Both the position numbers and the translations under genes were made by a program. Below are positions 48,109-57,346 of a DNA stretch of 64,000 nt, piece by piece. Below the pieces are notes generated by a model, which was not told where the DNA came from, ran no database searches, and worked only from the letters and a program-made list of their open reading frames with translations. The DNA is from Rheinheimera sp. A13L (GTDB lineage Bacteria; Pseudomonadota; Gammaproteobacteria; Enterobacterales; Alteromonadaceae). Every line of letters begins with the position of its first letter. The stretch's first letter is position 1. The DNA is taken from contig NZ_AFHI01000013.1 of assembly GCF_000217935.1 (NCBI RefSeq), positions 1 through 64,000 of the forward strand. The letters run 5' to 3'.

Positions 48109-49113
48109 ATGCCACACGATCATTCAAAACCAGAGCATAAAACTCATCAGCATGGCGCTGGCTGTAATCATGACCATGCTGCAGAGCATGACCACAAAGA
48201 TGAGAACGAGCATTCGCATTCCCATGGCCTTTTTGGTCATCATCACCATCATCACGGTTCTGAGTCAGGCAATATAGCCACCGCTTTTTGGCTGAACTTC
48301 TGTTTTACCATTATTGAATTTATCGGCGGCTGGCTGACCAATAGCGTGGCTATTATGGCAGATGCCATGCATGATTTGGGCGATACACTGGCAATAGCTT
48401 TTGCCTGGTTTGCCGCTAAAATTGCAGGTAAAGAAGCCAATCCTCGTTACAGTTATGGCTACCGACGCTGGTCCTTGCTGAGTGCTTTGGTGAACAGCGT
48501 GATTTTAGTGTTGGGCTCCTGCTGGATTTTATATGAAGCCATACCCCGTTTATGGGAGCCGCAATTACCCCATGCGTTAGGCATGATGGGGCTGGCGGTA
48601 TTAGGTGTACTGGTCAACGGCGCTGCAGTTTTTAAACTACGAGGCGGTAAAACCCAAAACGAAAAAATTCTGACTTGGCATTTATTGGAAGATGTTTTAG
48701 GCTGGTTTGCTGTGTTAGTCGGCTCTATTCTGATTTATTTTACCGACTGGGCCTGGTTAGATCCTGTGTTAAGTATAGGTTTTACCTGTTTTATTCTGAT
48801 CAATGTCTGGCGTAATTTACGTCGTACTCTGGCTTTATTTTTACAAGTTAGCCCGGATCCAAAACTGGCGGCCAAAATTGAACACCAGCTACAAGACCTT
48901 AGTTTTGTGCAGGATGTGCATCATCTGCATTTATGGTCGCTGGACGGCGAAAAGCATGTGTTAACAGCGCATCTGGTATTAAAGGCGGAGACAGCTGCAG
49001 AGCAGTTAAAGGCGCATAAAGAACAAATACGGCAGTTGCTCCAGCCTTATCAACTGGAACATACCACCATAGAGTTTGAATTCGATCATGAAGTTTGTCG
49101 GGACCAGCACTGA
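48109..49113 (+). CDS. Cation diffusion facilitator (zinc/cobalt exporter) with His-rich N-terminus
   Basis: A 334-aa inner-membrane protein. Residues 1-50 hold about twenty His, including HHHHHH, a cytoplasmic metal-buffer tail. Six membrane helices follow, with the metal site HDLGD in helix 2 (MADAMHDLGDTLA) and HLLED in helix 5 (WHLLEDVLGW), then the C-terminal ferredoxin-like domain with DVHHLHLWSLDG. It belongs to the CzcD/ZitB branch, exporting Zn(II) and perhaps Co(II) by proton antiport. Monocistronic; its 3' end runs into a palindromic repeat. Confidence 0.93.
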   Translation: MPHDHSKPEHKTHQHGAGCNHDHAAEHDHKDENEHSHSHGLFGHHHHHHGSESGNIATAFWLNFCFTIIEFIGGWLTNSVAIMADAMHDLGDTLAIAFAWFAAKIAGKEANPRYSYGYRRWSLLSALVNSVILVLGSCWILYEAIPRLWEPQLPHALGMMGLAVLGVLVNGAAVFKLRGGKTQNEKILTWHLLEDVLGWFAVLVGSILIYFTDWAWLDPVLSIGFTCFILINVWRNLRRTLALFLQVSPDPKLAAKIEHQLQDLSFVQDVHHLHLWSLDGEKHVLTAHLVLKAETAAEQLKAHKEQIRQLLQPYQLEHTTIEFEFDHEVCRDQH

Positions 49114-49119
49114 AGGCGG

Positions 49120-49192
49120 GCTAATCGTAGGGGCCGTGGCTTGTCCCGGCCCGCGTATCGTCACGACGGGTGGGGATAAACCCCACCCCTAC
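49120..49192. repeat. GC-rich palindromic repeat between the CDF gene and yfbR
   Basis: The unit runs from GTAGGGGCC near 49128 to CACCCCTAC at 49192, with inverted ends GTAGGGG/CCCCTAC and an inner GTGGGG/CCCCAC hairpin. It sits between two convergent genes. The last CTA supplies the TAG stop of yfbR on the minus strand. Confidence 0.85.
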
Positions 49193-49803
49193 AGTTCACC
49201 GTCCTGCAGGCTTATTTCATCCAGCGACAGCGAAAAGCTTGGAATAAAGACCTCAAGGAAGTAGTTCACTTCTGGTAAAGCATAGCCCTCTAGTACGTTT
49301 TCCAGACGCTTTTTCGCCAGCACAAACTCATGATTACCTGCGGACAGTTCTTCCAGAGTTTTGACATAAGCACAAAGCGTATCAGCCGCTTTGACCAGCA
49401 GCTTTTCATCTGCAGAATACTGCTCTGACAGCAGCAAAGACTGATAAAAAGGCTGTAATTTTTCCGGCAACATCGACAGTAGCTTCTGCTCTGCAATACG
49501 TTCTATCTTTTTGTATTCTTGCGCAATTTGGGCGTTAAAGTACTTCACAGGTGTAGGTAAGTCCCCGGTCAGGACTTCACTGGCGTCGTGAAACAACGCC
49601 AGTGTCGCTACCCGTTCGGGTTGCACTTCACCTGCAAATACTTCGCGGCGGATCAATGCCAGCATATGAGCCACCACAGCCACCTGATGGCTGTGTTCGG
49701 CTACATTTTCGGTGTTGACGTTACGCATCAAAGGCCATCTGTTAATCAGCTTCATCCGAAACAGATGAGCGAAAAAATGGCTGGTGTTTTTATCGGTAAT
49801 CAT
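49189..49803 (-). CDS. yfbR: HD-domain 5'-deoxynucleotidase
   Basis: A 204-aa cytoplasmic enzyme that dephosphorylates deoxynucleoside monophosphates. The HD-family metal site is visible: [13 protein letters not shown] (~33), [19 protein letters not shown] (~71) and AADTLCAY (~139). The E. coli protein is 199 aa; the last few residues and stop here lie at a palindromic repeat. It lies 12 bases downstream of alaA, the same pairing as yfbQ-yfbR in E. coli. Confidence 0.95.
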   Translation of the reverse strand: MITDKNTSHFFAHLFRMKLINRWPLMRNVNTENVAEHSHQVAVVAHMLALIRREVFAGEVQPERVATLALFHDASEVLTGDLPTPVKYFNAQIAQEYKKIERIAEQKLLSMLPEKLQPFYQSLLLSEQYSADEKLLVKAADTLCAYVKTLEELSAGNHEFVLAKKRLENVLEGYALPEVNYFLEVFIPSFSLSLDEISLQDGEL

Positions 49804-49815
49804 TGTTGCCTTTTA

Positions 49816-51030
49816 CTACTGTTGATAGCCCGGTAAAAACTGCGCTAAGCGGCCAATGGCCATTTCCAGCTGTTCTTTGTGGGGTAAAAACACAATGCGG
49901 AAATGATCCGGTTCTGGCCAGTTAAAAGCACGGCCATGCACCAGCAATACTTTATGCTGACGTAAAAAATCCAGCACCAGTAACTCATCGTCTTTAATTT
50001 TAAACTTTTTACGATCCAGTTTAGGAAACAAGTACATAGCGCCTTTAGGTCGTACACAGCTTAAGCCATCAATACTGGTCACCAGTTTGTGAGCTAAATC
50101 CATTTGGTCGTACAAACGCCCGCCAGGTATGATCAGCTCATTGATGCTCTGATAACCACCTAAGGCCGTTTGCACTGCATGCTGACAAGGCACGTTGGCA
50201 CAGAGACGCATAGAGGCCAGAATATTTAAACCTTCAACGTACTGTTTGGCTAAATGTTTAGCACCGGATAATAAAATCCAGCCAACTCTAAAACCGGCGA
50301 TACGGTAGTTTTTCGATAAGCCGCCAAAAGTCAGCATAAATAAATCGTCGGCTAATGACGCCGTAGTGACATGCTCTGCGCCGTCGTACAAAATTTTGTC
50401 ATAAATTTCATCACTCAATACCACCAGCTTATGCTCACGGGCAATGGCTAGCAAATCGAGCAAAAAGGCTTTGGAGTACACGGCACCAGTGGGGTTATTT
50501 GGGTTGATCAGCACCAGAGCTTTGGTTTTTTTAGTGATTTTTGCACGTATGTCGGCTAAATCAGGAAACCAGTCTGATTGTTCGTCACAGCGGTAATGCA
50601 CGGCATGACCGCCAGCCAGATTCACTGCCGCTGTCCAGAGTGGGTAATCAGGGGAGGGGATCAACACCTCATCGCCGTTATTCAAAAGTGCCTGCAAGGA
50701 CATCAGAATAAGCTCTGATACGCCATTACCAATGTACACGTCATCTGCATCTGCACCTAAAATGCCACGTTGCTGATAATACTGTGCCACTGCAACCCGG
50801 GCTGGATAGATGCCCTGTGAATCGCTGTAGCCCTGCGCTGTGGGCAGGTTGTGGATCACGTGCTTTAAAATTTCATCCGGCGCTTCAAAACCAAAAGGCG
50901 CGGGATTACCAATATTGAGCTTTAAAATACGCTGACCTTCTTCTTCCATCCGCTTGGCTTCACCTGCCACCGGACCCCGAATGTCATAACAAACCCCATC
51001 TAATTTTGTCGAGCGCTCTATTGGTTTCAT
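49816..51030 (-). CDS. alaA: Glutamate-pyruvate (alanine) aminotransferase
   Basis: A 404-aa PLP enzyme of fold type I making alanine from pyruvate and glutamate. Visible motifs are NIGNPAPFGF near the start, PDYPLW, the substrate/PLP loop NPNNPTGAVYS (~178), SDEIYDKILYDG (~208) and the Schiff-base lysine in GGLSKNYRIAGFR (~240). Length matches E. coli AlaA (YfbQ). First gene of the alaA-yfbR operon and divergent from the LRAT-like gene. Confidence 0.95.
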   Translation of the reverse strand: MKPIERSTKLDGVCYDIRGPVAGEAKRMEEEGQRILKLNIGNPAPFGFEAPDEILKHVIHNLPTAQGYSDSQGIYPARVAVAQYYQQRGILGADADDVYIGNGVSELILMSLQALLNNGDEVLIPSPDYPLWTAAVNLAGGHAVHYRCDEQSDWFPDLADIRAKITKKTKALVLINPNNPTGAVYSKAFLLDLLAIAREHKLVVLSDEIYDKILYDGAEHVTTASLADDLFMLTFGGLSKNYRIAGFRVGWILLSGAKHLAKQYVEGLNILASMRLCANVPCQHAVQTALGGYQSINELIIPGGRLYDQMDLAHKLVTSIDGLSCVRPKGAMYLFPKLDRKKFKIKDDELLVLDFLRQHKVLLVHGRAFNWPEPDHFRIVFLPHKEQLEMAIGRLAQFLPGYQQ

Positions 51031-51102
51031 ACCGCTACCCTTGTGTCTCCGTCAATTAGTTATGAATATCTTTGCTTACACCTTTTTACACGCCCAGACG
51101 TC

Positions 51103-51124
51103 TTTTGCAAGTATGATTGCAAAA
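51103..51124. promoter_or_regulatory. Perfect 8-base inverted repeat upstream of the LRAT-like gene
   Basis: TTTTGCAA (51103-51110), GTATGA, TTGCAAAA (51117-51124). It lies 25 bases before the start of the LRAT-like gene and about 75 from alaA, in their shared upstream region. A dimeric regulator site is likely; its protein is unknown. Confidence 0.5.
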
Positions 51125-51148
51125 AAAAGCGGCAAAATCAGGAGCTTT

Positions 51149-51559
51149 ATGACAAGTCTGCGAACTATCCCCGTTGGCGCTGTGGTTGGCTGCGAAATTT
51201 TTCAGTTTTTTGAGCACACAGGGATTTATATAGGGGAAGGACAAATTGTTGAACTGGCAGGGTCTGGTTTGGTGCGTTCCTTATCCTTTCAGCGATTTTT
51301 AGCCGACCGCTCTGGCGCCGAACTGATTTTCGCCACCACTCCTGCAGGTGAGATTATAGGTTGTGAGATTGCGGCCAACAGGGCTATTGAACAGATTTAC
51401 AGTTATCAGCAGTACGACTTATTGAGGAACAACTGTCACCGCTTTACTTATGCTTGTATCAGCGGTGACTCTTTGCCTTTAACCAGTTTTTTTGATCTAA
51501 AAGAAGCTTTGGCAAGGTACTGGCGCTTTACTCCAAACTGGATCCATAAAGCGCCTTAA
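51149..51559 (+). CDS. LRAT-like (NlpC/P60 superfamily) small protein
   Basis: A 136-aa protein started at ATG 51149, where AGGAG lies four bases upstream; an ATG frame upstream is poorly supported. It shows the circularly permuted papain-like pattern of LRAT proteins: HTGIYIGEGQIVEL with the active-site His (~25) and NNCHRFTYACISG with the Cys nucleophile (~96). Such enzymes are acyltransferases or thiol hydrolases in lipid metabolism. No signal peptide or membrane anchor is seen. Substrate unknown. Confidence 0.75.
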   Translation: MTSLRTIPVGAVVGCEIFQFFEHTGIYIGEGQIVELAGSGLVRSLSFQRFLADRSGAELIFATTPAGEIIGCEIAANRAIEQIYSYQQYDLLRNNCHRFTYACISGDSLPLTSFFDLKEALARYWRFTPNWIHKAP

Positions 51560-51577
51560 ACCTTGTGTTACTGAGAG

Positions 51578-52210
51578 CTACTGGTTGTCACGTACTTCAA
51601 TATCACCCACACCTACATTGGCTTCCAGTTCAGCTTTGCCTGAACCATCCAGCTCGCTTGAACTGGTGATTAATACGCGTTCCTGCTGATAGCGGCCTTT
51701 ACCACCTTTAATAGAGGTGTCACCTACACCGGCATCGAGTTTGATGGACGCATATAAGCTGGTATCGACTTTGATGTCTATATCACCTACACCGACATCC
51801 ACTTTGATATCCGAAGTCAGATCAGTCACGTCCACTGCACCTACACCTAAATTGAATGCTGCCGCCATTTCAGCTGGCATTTTCACTGTCCAGCTTTGTT
51901 TGACATTGTCGTCATCTTCCAGCTCGACCTTCAGTCGCAGAGTTGAACCTTTTTCACGCAGCTTGATGCTGGCGTCTGATATATCGCTGCTACGGCCTAA
52001 CCAGTTTTTGTCAGCTTCCAGCTCTACCACTAAGCTGATTTCAGTTCCTTCCACTACTTTGACATCAATTTCGCCTACTGGAACGTCCAGTACCAGCCTG
52101 GTAAAGCTTTTTGCATCTATAGTTTTTTCCAGTACTTTGACATCATCAGCTACTGCTGTTGTTGCAGATAAAGCCATAACCAGAGCAGAAATTAAAGTAA
52201 GTTGACGCAT
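51578..52210 (-). CDS. Exported DUF4097-type beta-helix protein
   Basis: A 210-aa protein with a signal peptide (LTLISALVMALSATTAVA) and a repetitive beta-strand body. The motif GVGD-x-(D/S/E)-I-(K/D/E) recurs at least four times (VPVGEIDVKV, GVGAVDVTD, GVGDIDIKV, GVGDTSIKG, GVGDIEVRD), giving a right-handed coil typical of DUF4097 adhesin-like domains. Periplasmic or surface, acidic, function unknown. Monocistronic, divergent from bax. Confidence 0.8.
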   Translation of the reverse strand: MRQLTLISALVMALSATTAVADDVKVLEKTIDAKSFTRLVLDVPVGEIDVKVVEGTEISLVVELEADKNWLGRSSDISDASIKLREKGSTLRLKVELEDDDNVKQSWTVKMPAEMAAAFNLGVGAVDVTDLTSDIKVDVGVGDIDIKVDTSLYASIKLDAGVGDTSIKGGKGRYQQERVLITSSSELDGSGKAELEANVGVGDIEVRDNQ

Positions 52211-52428
52211 GGTATTCTCCTTTTTTCATAGTTATAGCGGATTATGCAGTTTCCTTGCCAACTAATTTTTCATTTAAAAACAATTGATTACGTTTTTCTT
52301 CTGTGGGTTGTCTAATTATTCAGGCCATTTTGTGGTCGAAACTACCAACAGATCTGGTTAGAATACGCAGCATTATGGTTTTGCTCACTAAGTGACAGGA
52401 TCGGATAAAGGCGAAATCAGGGTATCGC

Positions 52429-53289
52429 ATGAAAAAAACAGAATTGAGTTTTTGGTTAGTGTTATGGGCTGTTGTGCTGTATGCCGCCGCTTACCCATGG
52501 CTAAAACCAGCTCCTGTTGAAGACATAGCTGCTTTAGCCGACTGGCAAATGCCGTCAAAGTTAGAGGCTCTGGATGCAGCTGATCAACGTAAGCTGTTAA
52601 AACGATTGGCTTATCCTGTGGCTATGCCTGAATTATTGCCAGTACCAGACTTTGAACAGTACAAAGATGTGGTCAAAAAGAAAAAAGCGTTTTTTGACTA
52701 TTTATTGCCTTTTATTGAGCGCGAAAACGCCCGTTTGCTGCATATTCGCCAGCATATTCTGGATGTACAACAAAAACATCAGCAGCAAGAACTTAGTGTT
52801 GAAGAATATGCTTTTATTTACAGCCTGTATGACGAATTTAAGCTGGATTACCCTGAGGTTGATGCAGAAGGCTTTCGTTTATTGTTAAGCCGGGTGGATG
52901 CTATACCGGCAGATTTAGTGCTTATTCAGGCGGCAAAAGAATCAGGGTGGGGCACAAGTCGCTTTGCTCTGGAAGCTTATAACTTTTTCGGTCAGTGGTG
53001 TTTCAGAGCGGGCTGTGGTGTGGTGCCGCAAAAACGCAGTGCAGGTAAATACCATGAGGTGGCGGTATTTCCTCATGTAGCCGCAGCTATTAACAGTTAC
53101 TTTTACAACCTGAACACCTTTTATGTGTATGAAGATTTACGTCAAATCAGGGCAAAACGCCGCGCTGAAGGCGAAGTAGCCGGGCATCATCTGGTGACAG
53201 GGTTGATCCGGTATTCAGAGCGTGGTCAGGATTATGTCAACGAAATCCATATCATGCTCAAAGCCAATACTAAACATATCGATAGCTAA
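52429..53289 (+). CDS. Bax-like glucosaminidase
   Basis: A 286-aa protein with an N-terminal signal anchor (WLVLWAVVLYAAAYPWL), a helical linker and a glucosaminidase domain from about residue 140. IQAAKESGWGTSRFA carries the catalytic Glu (~170), followed by NFFGQWCFRAGCG and YFYNLNTF. Members hydrolyse beta-N-acetylglucosaminyl bonds in peptidoglycan. Three bases separate it from the DUF2987 gene, so they are cotranscribed. Confidence 0.88.
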   Translation: MKKTELSFWLVLWAVVLYAAAYPWLKPAPVEDIAALADWQMPSKLEALDAADQRKLLKRLAYPVAMPELLPVPDFEQYKDVVKKKKAFFDYLLPFIERENARLLHIRQHILDVQQKHQQQELSVEEYAFIYSLYDEFKLDYPEVDAEGFRLLLSRVDAIPADLVLIQAAKESGWGTSRFALEAYNFFGQWCFRAGCGVVPQKRSAGKYHEVAVFPHVAAAINSYFYNLNTFYVYEDLRQIRAKRRAEGEVAGHHLVTGLIRYSERGQDYVNEIHIMLKANTKHIDS

Positions 53290-53291
53290 TA

Positions 53292-53939
53292 ATGAAATCT
53301 TATGTTCTGGCCAGCGTGCTGGTTATTTTTAGTGGTTCAGCGTTAGCTGATACCGTATTTAATTACGATGGCTTTTATGCCCGGATGAAAAAAAGCGAAA
53401 AGGTGGAGTTCAGTGATATTACACTGGCTTTTATGCTGCAAAAAGCAGGAACCAATGAAGCTTGTGTGGTAGATAAAGCGCTGATTACTACAGATATTTC
53501 AGAAGCACCTTTAACTATCGCCAACAATGGTGAGCTGATTTTACCTTACGATGATTTACTGAATCGCCGTAAAGCTTTAATTATATTGAAGCAACCAGAA
53601 GGTGCCGAGTCCTGCGATCTGAACTTTAAGCTGCGAAGCAAAATGCCGGTGCCACAACAGGTGACAGTTGCGCAACTGCGTAAGTTACAACGCCAGTTCG
53701 ACGAGCTTTTGGATTCATTGGCTGGTCTTGGTAAATACTGGTTACCAGATGTCACCGGTTTAACCCTGCATTTTGCGACCGAAGTCATGGCGCAAAGTAC
53801 AGATGCAACGGTTCAGCAGCAACTGCTGTGTGAACAAAGTCGTTGTCGCATTCAATTACCAGCCAGTTTGGCTGACAATGCAAGAGTAGAGTTTTCTAAA
53901 GTGCCGGATCACGCCACGCCTTTATTACAGCAACCTTAA
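53292..53939 (+). CDS. Exported DUF2987 protein
   Basis: A 215-aa protein with signal peptide (MKSYVLASVLVIFSGSALA) and the DUF2987 pattern FNYDGFYARMKKSEK followed by FSDITLAFML. Three or four Cys in the periplasmic part suggest disulfides. Function unknown; the family occurs in Alteromonadales and Vibrionales. Second gene of bax-DUF2987-tapT, with gaps of 2 and 5 bases. Confidence 0.82.
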   Translation: MKSYVLASVLVIFSGSALADTVFNYDGFYARMKKSEKVEFSDITLAFMLQKAGTNEACVVDKALITTDISEAPLTIANNGELILPYDDLLNRRKALIILKQPEGAESCDLNFKLRSKMPVPQQVTVAQLRKLQRQFDELLDSLAGLGKYWLPDVTGLTLHFATEVMAQSTDATVQQQLLCEQSRCRIQLPASLADNARVEFSKVPDHATPLLQQP

Positions 53940-53944
53940 ATCAG

Positions 53945-54514
53945 ATGCCGGAGCTGGTACTTTATCTGCTGACCCACAGCAGGGAGATGCATAAAACGAC
54001 CAATACCGGTGCTTTGGTGATCCAGGCTTTAACTGCTTCTGCGAAGGTAAGGGTTGAATTAATCGAGTGGCAGCGCAAAGGGCCCAATGCGCTGCTGCTG
54101 GACTTATCAGCGCAGCAACAACTTGGCTTAGTTTATCCATTATCGCCGGATCTGATGCAGCCTGAAGCGCCTGTGGCCTGTTATGTGCTGCAACAAGGTC
54201 AGTATCATGCCGTAAATACAGCAGGGCTTGAACGTCTTACCTTGCGTCGCTCTGAAGCTGTAAAACATTGGCTGTTGCTGGACGCAACCTGGCAGGAAGC
54301 TGCCAAAATGCTCAGGCAAAGCCCTTATCTGCACTCTTGTTATCGCCTTGGTATCAGGCCGGATACGCCTTCTGCCTACAGACTCAGACGCAATCAAAAA
54401 GAAGGGGCTTTATGCACTGCTGAAGTGGTGATGGAGTTGTTGCTACAAAGCGGTTACCCGACTGAAAAAGAGCAGCTGATGCTGCTCTTTGATGAATTTA
54501 ATAAGCGCTGTTGA
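53945..54514 (+). CDS. DTW-domain tRNA-uridine aminocarboxypropyltransferase
   Basis: A 189-aa member of the DTW family (TapT/YfiP), which forms acp3U at position 47 of tRNA from S-adenosylmethionine. The DxTW signature is LLDATWQEAAKML (~112), and the partner motif is YRLRRNQKEGALCTAE. The N-terminal Cys cluster of longer members is absent, so this is the short type. It ends just before the palindromic repeat shared with ttcA. Confidence 0.85.
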   Translation: MPELVLYLLTHSREMHKTTNTGALVIQALTASAKVRVELIEWQRKGPNALLLDLSAQQQLGLVYPLSPDLMQPEAPVACYVLQQGQYHAVNTAGLERLTLRRSEAVKHWLLLDATWQEAAKMLRQSPYLHSCYRLGIRPDTPSAYRLRRNQKEGALCTAEVVMELLLQSGYPTEKEQLMLLFDEFNKRC

Positions 54515-54542
54515 ATTGTGGCTTGATCGGATTGGAATTTTA

Positions 54543-54569
54543 GACGGGCGGGGCAAGCCCAGCCCCTAC
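54543..54569. repeat. GC-rich palindromic repeat at the ttcA 3' end
   Basis: GACGGGCGGGGCAAGCCC followed by AGCCCCTAC, the same family as near 0.15, 39.66 and 49.18 kb. It lies between convergent genes. Its terminal CTA (54566-54568) is the TAG stop of ttcA on the minus strand. Confidence 0.85.
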
Positions 54570-55486
54570 GTCAGCTCTACAAATTGCACTGCAGCAGCTG
54601 GTTCGTCTTCATCCTGGATTAAACCTACAGGTACTTTGGGTACATCAGGTTTATCAAAGGCCATATCACCTTCTGCAGGCAAAGGGCTGTCCTTGCTGAT
54701 GCCGGCAAAATCAAACAGATTTTTGTCTATCATATGAGAAGGCACAATGTTCTGCATGGCCTGGAACATGGTTTCGATACGGCCAGGGAAACGTTTGTCC
54801 CAGTCCTGCAGCATTTCTTTAACCACCTGACGCTGTAAACCATCCTGCGAGCCACATAAGTTACAAGGAATGATCGGAAACTGACGGGCAATGGAGTATT
54901 TTTCGATGTCTTTTTCGCGGCAATAGGCCAAAGGACGAATGACGATATGCTCGTCGTTGTCACTGATAAGCTTAGCTGGCATCGACTTCATTTTTCCGCC
55001 GTAGAACATATTCAGAAACATAGTTTCAATCATGTCGTCGCGGTGATGGCCTAATGCAATTTTAGTAGCGCCTAGCTCTTTGGCTGTACGGTATAAAATG
55101 CCACGACGTAGGCGGGAACATAAAGAACAGGTGGTTTTTCCTTCCGGAATTTTGTCTTTCACTATGGAGTAGGTGTCTTCAGTTACTATCTGAAAATCAA
55201 CGCCAATACGGCTTAAATAATTGGGTAATACATCAGCAGGAAAGCCAGGTTGTTTCTGATCCAGATTCACTGCCACTATAGAAAAATGGATAGGGGCAGA
55301 TTGTTGCAGATTCAGCAGTATGTCCAGCAGAGTGTAGCTGTCTTTGCCGCCGGACAAACACACCATCACTTTGTCGCCTTCTTCAATCATATTAAAGTCG
55401 GCAATAGCCTGACCTACGCCACGGCGCAGGCGTTTGTGTAATTTGTTCAGGTTATATTGTGCTTTGGCTTCGGCTGCATGTGACAT
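54566..55486 (-). CDS. ttcA: tRNA 2-thiocytidine (position 32) synthetase
   Basis: A 306-aa PP-loop ATPase that thiolates C32 of certain tRNAs with a [4Fe-4S] cluster. SGGKDS is at about residues 45-50; the cluster cysteines are CSLC (~120) and CNLC (~208), with [10 protein letters not shown] between. Length is normal. The C-terminal stretch ([10 protein letters not shown]) and stop reach a palindromic repeat. The gene is monocistronic. Confidence 0.96.
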   Translation of the reverse strand: MSHAAEAKAQYNLNKLHKRLRRGVGQAIADFNMIEEGDKVMVCLSGGKDSYTLLDILLNLQQSAPIHFSIVAVNLDQKQPGFPADVLPNYLSRIGVDFQIVTEDTYSIVKDKIPEGKTTCSLCSRLRRGILYRTAKELGATKIALGHHRDDMIETMFLNMFYGGKMKSMPAKLISDNDEHIVIRPLAYCREKDIEKYSIARQFPIIPCNLCGSQDGLQRQVVKEMLQDWDKRFPGRIETMFQAMQNIVPSHMIDKNLFDFAGISKDSPLPAEGDMAFDKPDVPKVPVGLIQDEDEPAAAVQFVELT

Positions 55487-55570
55487 AAAACAACGACCCT
55501 AAATAAAAATGGCGCGTAGTATAACGAACTAAGCGCCAGCTTTATAGCCTTGGGTATGACTCTGATGAAC

Positions 55571-56503
55571 TTAATGTTTGGCCAGTGGGCAAACAAAACC
55601 AGCAGGTTTGACTGCCAGTACATCGCAATCGAGCCTGTCTATCACATGTTCAGCTGTATTGCCGATAATGGCTGCAGATAATCCGGTGCGGCCTATAGTA
55701 CCAATCACCACCATTTCAGCATCCAATTGCTGCGCCATTTTTGGGATCACATCTTCTGGCATACCTTCAAGCACATGAGTTTGAATGGTGGGCAGTTCAA
55801 ATTCCAGTGCTAGTTTTTGCACTGACTCCAGATGATGGGTTTTCATGGTCTGATTGTATTCCTGTGGATTAAATTCAGGAATTTCAATGGCGATGTTCAC
55901 CGGAGTGCCAGGGAAGGCGTTTACCAACTGAACTTTGCTATTGAGCAAAGCGGCCAGTTGTTTTGATTGATGAATAATACGTTGATTCAGTGAGCTGTGA
56001 TGGCTTTGCTCACTGCCGGCATTCACTGCTGCCACTATATTGCCATGCTCTGGCCAGTCATGATCTTTCACCAGTAATACAGGGCAAGGGCATTTACGCA
56101 AAATATGCCAGTCGGTTGGGGTAAATATCATAGATTTCAGCACATCGTGATCATGAGTGCCTTTAATCACCAGGTCGTACTCTTTTTCTAAAACCGCCTG
56201 CACTATGGCTTCAAAAGGCCTGTTGTGCCACACCACCTGAATATCAATCTTTAGGCCTTGTTCCTGATACTCGGCTACCAGTTCACTGATCCAGAGTTCG
56301 CGGTCATTGATCACGGCCTGACGCATGGACTCGCGTTCTTCACCGGACAACATGGTGGTCATTTCGTAAGAAAAATCGTAAATGGATAAAAAGGCCGTCA
56401 GTTGGCAGTCTTGCAGTTTGGCCAGTTCAACGGCCCGATTCAGCGCTTTTTGTTCCAGCACTGAAGGGTCCAGCACTACCAATACTTTTGGATATAAGGT
56501 CAT
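55571..56503 (-). CDS. uspE: Universal stress protein E
   Basis: A 310-aa protein of two tandem Usp domains, about 1-150 and 155-300. Each ends in a nucleotide-binding-like signature: KGTHDHDVLKSMIFTP in the first and VVIGTIGRTGLSAAIIGNTA in the second. AGGAG precedes the ATG. It sits downstream of fnr on the same strand, the order seen in Shewanella-type genomes. Confidence 0.95.
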   Translation of the reverse strand: MTLYPKVLVVLDPSVLEQKALNRAVELAKLQDCQLTAFLSIYDFSYEMTTMLSGEERESMRQAVINDRELWISELVAEYQEQGLKIDIQVVWHNRPFEAIVQAVLEKEYDLVIKGTHDHDVLKSMIFTPTDWHILRKCPCPVLLVKDHDWPEHGNIVAAVNAGSEQSHHSSLNQRIIHQSKQLAALLNSKVQLVNAFPGTPVNIAIEIPEFNPQEYNQTMKTHHLESVQKLALEFELPTIQTHVLEGMPEDVIPKMAQQLDAEMVVIGTIGRTGLSAAIIGNTAEHVIDRLDCDVLAVKPAGFVCPLAKH

Positions 56504-56600
56504 ATCTTGCTCCTGCTAAGCTAAGGCTTACCCTGTAAGTGTAGCCAAGGTAGCGAAGGTAGGCTGATAATTCCTTGTGCCAGATCAATGATTTGTATGA

Positions 56601-57317
56601 TCAGCGTGCGATAGCGGAGCCACCAGCCAGTTTGCTTAAAGCATCCGGATCCCTGATGCTAATCAGTTTTCCATCCACCTGTATTAAATCGTCCTTATGG
56701 AATCGACCTAATAAACGACTAATAGTTTCAACAGTCAGACCTAAATAATTGCCTATTTCGCCACGGGTCATACTTAAACGAAACTCTTTTTTCGAAAAAC
56801 CTCTGTTGGCAAAACGTTGAGCCAGATTGGTTAGAAATGCGGCCAGCTTTTCTTCGGCGTTTTTCCGGTTCAGCAATAACAACATTTGTTGATCACCGCT
56901 GATATCCTGACTCATCAGCCGCATCATTTGCTGACGCAGCTTCGGCAACTGGCCCATCAGATGGTCCATCTGACTATAAGGGATTTCACAGACCATAGCG
57001 GTTTCGAGCGCCTGAGCAAAGCTGGGATGTTGCTGTTCGCCTATGGCATCAAAACCAATCACATCGCCAGGCAAGTGAAAGCCGGTAATTTGTTCTTCGC
57101 CTGATTCGGTCAAAGTAAAAGTTTTAAAAGAGCCGCTGCGTACTGCATACAGAGAATGCAAAGCAGTGCCTGCTTCAATCAAAAAGTCGCCTTTGTGTAA
57201 AGGCTTTTTTCGTTCGATAATATCATCCAGAGTGTCCAGTTCAGCATTATTCAGGCTGAAGGGCAGACATAACTGACTAAAACCGCAATGTTGGCAACTT
57301 AAATTTGAACCGGACAT
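56601..57317 (-). CDS. fnr: Fnr/EtrA oxygen-sensing transcription regulator
   Basis: A 238-aa protein started at ATG 57317 (AAGGA upstream); a longer frame runs into the safE-like gene. It has the cluster cysteines [10 protein letters not shown] at the N-terminus and a fourth in MVCEIP, so it should carry an oxygen-labile [4Fe-4S] cluster. The cyclic-nucleotide-fold core is about 40-140, and the helix-turn-helix contains [20 protein letters not shown], with the E-x2-SR recognition residues of FNR. It should switch the adjacent cbb3 oxidase operon with oxygen (known for the family; sites not verified here). Confidence 0.95.
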   Translation of the reverse strand: MSGSNLSCQHCGFSQLCLPFSLNNAELDTLDDIIERKKPLHKGDFLIEAGTALHSLYAVRSGSFKTFTLTESGEEQITGFHLPGDVIGFDAIGEQQHPSFAQALETAMVCEIPYSQMDHLMGQLPKLRQQMMRLMSQDISGDQQMLLLLNRKNAEEKLAAFLTNLAQRFANRGFSKKEFRLSMTRGEIGNYLGLTVETISRLLGRFHKDDLIQVDGKLISIRDPDALSKLAGGSAIAR

Positions 57318-57346
57318 ACATATTCCTTTATAGCAACTTTCCCAGC

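Noticed and set aside
56504-56600. FNR box near fnr/uspE
   Set aside because: TTGTATGATCAG and ATCAAT-like fragments are present, but no TTGAT-N4-ATCAA site with both half sites could be read.
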